Assembly: GCA_002780805.1 (NCBI GenBank) | Contig: PEUD01000138.1 | Coordinates: 1-6,431 of the forward strand | Reading direction: 5' to 3' | DNA length: 6,431 bases | Origin: Candidatus Omnitrophica bacterium CG02_land_8_20_14_3_00__42_8 | GTDB taxonomy: Bacteria; Omnitrophota; Gorgyraeia; Gorgyraeales; Gorgyraeaceae | Part shown: piece by piece, positions 4,678 to 6,431 of the stretch | How the letters are laid out: each line of letters opens with the position of its first letter | Numbering within the stretch: the first letter of the stretch is position 1 | The notes under the pieces: generated by a model | Seen by the model: only the letters and a program-made list of their open reading frames with translations | The model's database searches: none | Told to the model about the DNA's origin: nothing | Made by a program: the position numbers and the translations under genes

Positions 4678-5894
4678 TATTTTTTAAAAACCTTGACCAG
4701 ATTAAATATCGGCAAAAGAACCGAAAGAGCGATGAATCCGACGAAACCGCCCATGCTCAGAAGCAGAAGCGGCTCAAGAAGCGACGTCAGGCCTCTTATG
4801 GAATAATCCAGCTCTTTGTCATAATAATCGCTTATCTGCATAAACATCTCGTCTGAAGTGCCTGTCTTTTCGCCTGTTGAGACCATCTGTACCGCCATCG
4901 GCGGAAAGACGCCGCTTATCTTCATCGCTGCGGAAAGGCTTGTTCCCCCGCCCACCGCCTCCCTTATATGGCTTATGGCGCGCACAAACACACGGTTTGT
5001 AACGATGTTTTTTACGACCTCGAGGGCGTTCATCAGCGGTATACCGCTTTTGGTAAGCGCGCCCAGTATCCTGAACAGCCTTGTAACCGTAACCTTCAGC
5101 GTCAGTTCGCCGATCAGGGGCAGGCGGAGTATATTCTCGTGAAATTTATAAATCCCTTTTTCCGTGCGCAGGTATTTAAGCAGCAAAAAGCCGAGCCCTG
5201 CGCCGACGGCAAGTATCGCGTACCACGCCTGCCTCAGGAAACCGCTTATCGTAAGCAGGACAAGCGTAGGCAGAGGCAGTTTGGCGCCCGACTCCTCGAA
5301 TATAGCTATAAATTTCGGCAGGACAGCGACCAGTAAAAACGTAACTATGCCTATGGAAACAAAGACCAGCAGGATAGGATAGATCATCGCGCTGCGCACC
5401 CGCGCCTTCAGGTCAAGCTCTGCCAGGCCTATCGCGGATACCCTGTCCAGCATCTGATGCAGTATGCCTGCTGACTCGCCTGCCTTTACCATACTGACAA
5501 AGAATACGGAAAATATCTTGGGGTGCTTGTGCATCGCCTCGGAAAGGCTTTTCCCGCCTTTTATGTCCTCGACGATCTGCACGAGTATCTTTCTGAATTT
5601 TATATTTTTCGTCTGGCTGACTATTGCCTCAAACGAATCAAGAAGCGGAAGCCCCGCACGCATCATGGCGCCGAGCTGGCGCGCGAAAAACACTATCTCC
5701 TGCTGGGATATACCCCTGAACTTGTCTGTCAGGCGGCGTATATAAACGGATACGCCCTTCTCTTCCTCTATGGAGATAATCTTATATCCGAGCTCCTTCA
5801 GCCCGTAAGAGACCTCTTTCTGGCCCCTGGCCTCTATGGCTCCGCTTACGGCTATACCGGATTTATCTCTTGCCTTGTACCTGAATACAGGCAT
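4677..5894 (-). CDS. gspF: Type II secretion / type IV pilus inner-membrane platform protein GspF (PilC family)
   Basis: The 405-residue product has the usual length of the family. It starts with the typical MPVFRYKARDKSG segment, followed by two T2SSF domains at about residues 66-191 and 269-391. The duplicated signatures are visible: AGLPLLDSFEAI (80-91) against SGIPLMNALEVV (283-294), and VKAGESAG (137-144) against VSTGEKTG (339-346). Three membrane segments are apparent (~171-193, ~222-242, ~373-398). The family sits in the cytoplasmic membrane, contacts the assembly ATPase and is thought to lift pilin subunits out of the membrane. The ATG is preceded by a purine-rich GGGGGCG about 6 nt upstream that overlaps the end of the secretin gene, so translation is probably coupled. 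The next gene downstream is separated by 74 bp of repeats. The choice of GspF over PilC rests on the pseudopilin-like neighbours. Confidence 0.95.
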   Translation of the reverse strand: MPVFRYKARDKSGIAVSGAIEARGQKEVSYGLKELGYKIISIEEEKGVSVYIRRLTDKFRGISQQEIVFFARQLGAMMRAGLPLLDSFEAIVSQTKNIKFRKILVQIVEDIKGGKSLSEAMHKHPKIFSVFFVSMVKAGESAGILHQMLDRVSAIGLAELDLKARVRSAMIYPILLVFVSIGIVTFLLVAVLPKFIAIFEESGAKLPLPTLVLLTISGFLRQAWYAILAVGAGLGFLLLKYLRTEKGIYKFHENILRLPLIGELTLKVTVTRLFRILGALTKSGIPLMNALEVVKNIVTNRVFVRAISHIREAVGGGTSLSAAMKISGVFPPMAVQMVSTGEKTGTSDEMFMQISDYYDKELDYSIRGLTSLLEPLLLLSMGGFVGFIALSVLLPIFNLVKVFKK

Positions 5895-5897
5895 TTT

Positions 5898-6431
5898 TTA
5901 CGCCCCCAATTTTTTAAGCCTTTTATCTATCTTGGCAGCTGCCCTTTGTGAATCCTTCACGTAAGTTGAATGCTTATACTGTTTGACTATTTTTTCGTAC
6001 AATTCCTTTGCCTTTTCCAGGTTGCCCAGCTTGGAATAATTAAGGCCCGCTGCCCTGTACATCGCCTCAGGCGCCAAAGGATGAATAGGAAACTGATCCG
6101 CAAGGTCCTCGTACATCCTTGCCGCCTCCATATACCTTATTATATCCTGCTTGTTGCGCGCGGCAAGGCTCTCACCGAGCTCCAGGTCCCTTGCGTGCTC
6201 GTAAAGCGACACGGCGCTCAGGTTGCCGGAGATGCCTTCAAAGGTATCCTGCGGCAGCTGAATCGGATTGTCTTTTTCAACATTTATCAGATGCGGGGTT
6301 ATGAATATCGCAAGTTCCTTCTGGTCTATGGACTTTGCCCTGTTTGAAAATAAAAGCCCGACGATCGGCAGATACCCGAGCACAGGGACCTTTGAGTTGG
6401 TTGTAGTGCCATCGTCCTTTATTAGCCCTGC
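5898..6431 (-). CDS. gspD: Secretin (GspD/PilQ family), C-terminal fragment with TPR tail
   Basis: This is the 3' part of a gene whose start lies beyond the window edge; 177 residues are visible and the frame is open to base 6431. The first ~50 residues match the end of the secretin barrel domain: a GLIKDDGTT stretch, then SKVPVLGYLPIVGLLFSN, then the KELAIFITPHLI strand typical of type II/III secretion and type IV pilus outer-membrane secretins. Secretins form the multimeric outer-membrane channel. After a linker (fragment residues ~53-95) comes a helical region (~98-177) with a tetratricopeptide-like pattern (AARMYEDLADQFP, then AMYRAAGLNYSKLGNLEKAKELYEKI), resembling the TPRs of BamD/YbgF-type envelope proteins. 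A GTG at 6383 could look like a start, but it is an internal Val of the conserved VPVLG motif. The stop is 3 nt before the gspF start, so the genes are probably co-transcribed. Whether it is GspD or PilQ cannot be decided from this fragment; the symbol is by context. Confidence 0.88.
   Translation of the reverse strand, partial: AGLIKDDGTTTNSKVPVLGYLPIVGLLFSNRAKSIDQKELAIFITPHLINVEKDNPIQLPQDTFEGISGNLSAVSLYEHARDLELGESLAARNKQDIIRYMEAARMYEDLADQFPIHPLAPEAMYRAAGLNYSKLGNLEKAKELYEKIVKQYKHSTYVKDSQRAAAKIDKRLKKLGA

Noticed and set aside
5523..5951. 142-residue plus-strand open frame within gspF
   Set aside because: It is fully explained as the complement of a strongly conserved GspF domain; composition and lack of motifs argue against a second gene.
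6381..6383. GTG as a start codon for a separate 161-residue TPR protein
   Set aside because: The frame is open upstream to the window edge and the residues before it (GLIKDDGTTTNSKVP) continue the conserved secretin motif, so the GTG is an internal Val.

Overview
All recognisable genes lie on the minus strand, so the window reads from high to low coordinates as one long, tightly packed gene cluster that probably forms one or two operons. Read in that direction it encodes: the C-terminal end of an outer-membrane secretin with a TPR tail (cut by the window edge), a GspF/PilC inner-membrane platform protein, a GspG-like major (pseudo)pilin, a short PilX/GspK-like minor pilin, a GspI-like minor pilin, a long GspJ-like minor pilin, a small secreted protein of the TIGR04073 family (exosortase-system-associated), an ECF sigma factor, and a membrane-anchored zinc-finger anti-sigma factor with a FecR-like outer domain.

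The organism is a Gram-negative-type (diderm) bacterium, shown by the secretin. The TIGR04073 protein, the pilin signatures (for example MNKRAFTMIELLIV) and a repeat that translates as HPEGARRATEGS suggest an uncultured lineage such as Candidatus Omnitrophota or a relative. This lineage call is inference from memory of protein families, not a database result.

Layout. 5898-6431: secretin fragment plus TPR tail. 4677-5894: gspF. 4603-4676: a 74-bp junction filled with heptanucleotide repeats that form a 15-bp perfect inverted repeat. 3305-4602: three pilin-type genes, with an 82-bp nested palindromic element (3673-3754) inside the leader-coding part of the third. 2054-3298: gspJ-like gene. 1995-2053: a junction made largely of four 11-bp tandem repeats. 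1659-1994: TIGR04073 gene. 1076-1651: ECF sigma factor. 1040-1074: five 7-bp repeats in which the anti-sigma start codon lies. 84-1043: anti-sigma factor. 1-83: AT-rich, no gene seen.

Together the upstream genes would build the outer-membrane pore, inner-membrane platform and pseudopilus of a type II secretion or type IV pilus-like machine. The assembly ATPase and prepilin peptidase are not in the window. The downstream genes form a sigma/anti-sigma switch that may control this cluster or an associated envelope or exosortase pathway. No gene-free stretch exceeds 300 bp. The most unusual features are the repeat-derived leader of the GspI-like prepilin, the three short-period repeat arrays sitting exactly in intercistronic junctions, and the secretin-TPR fusion.
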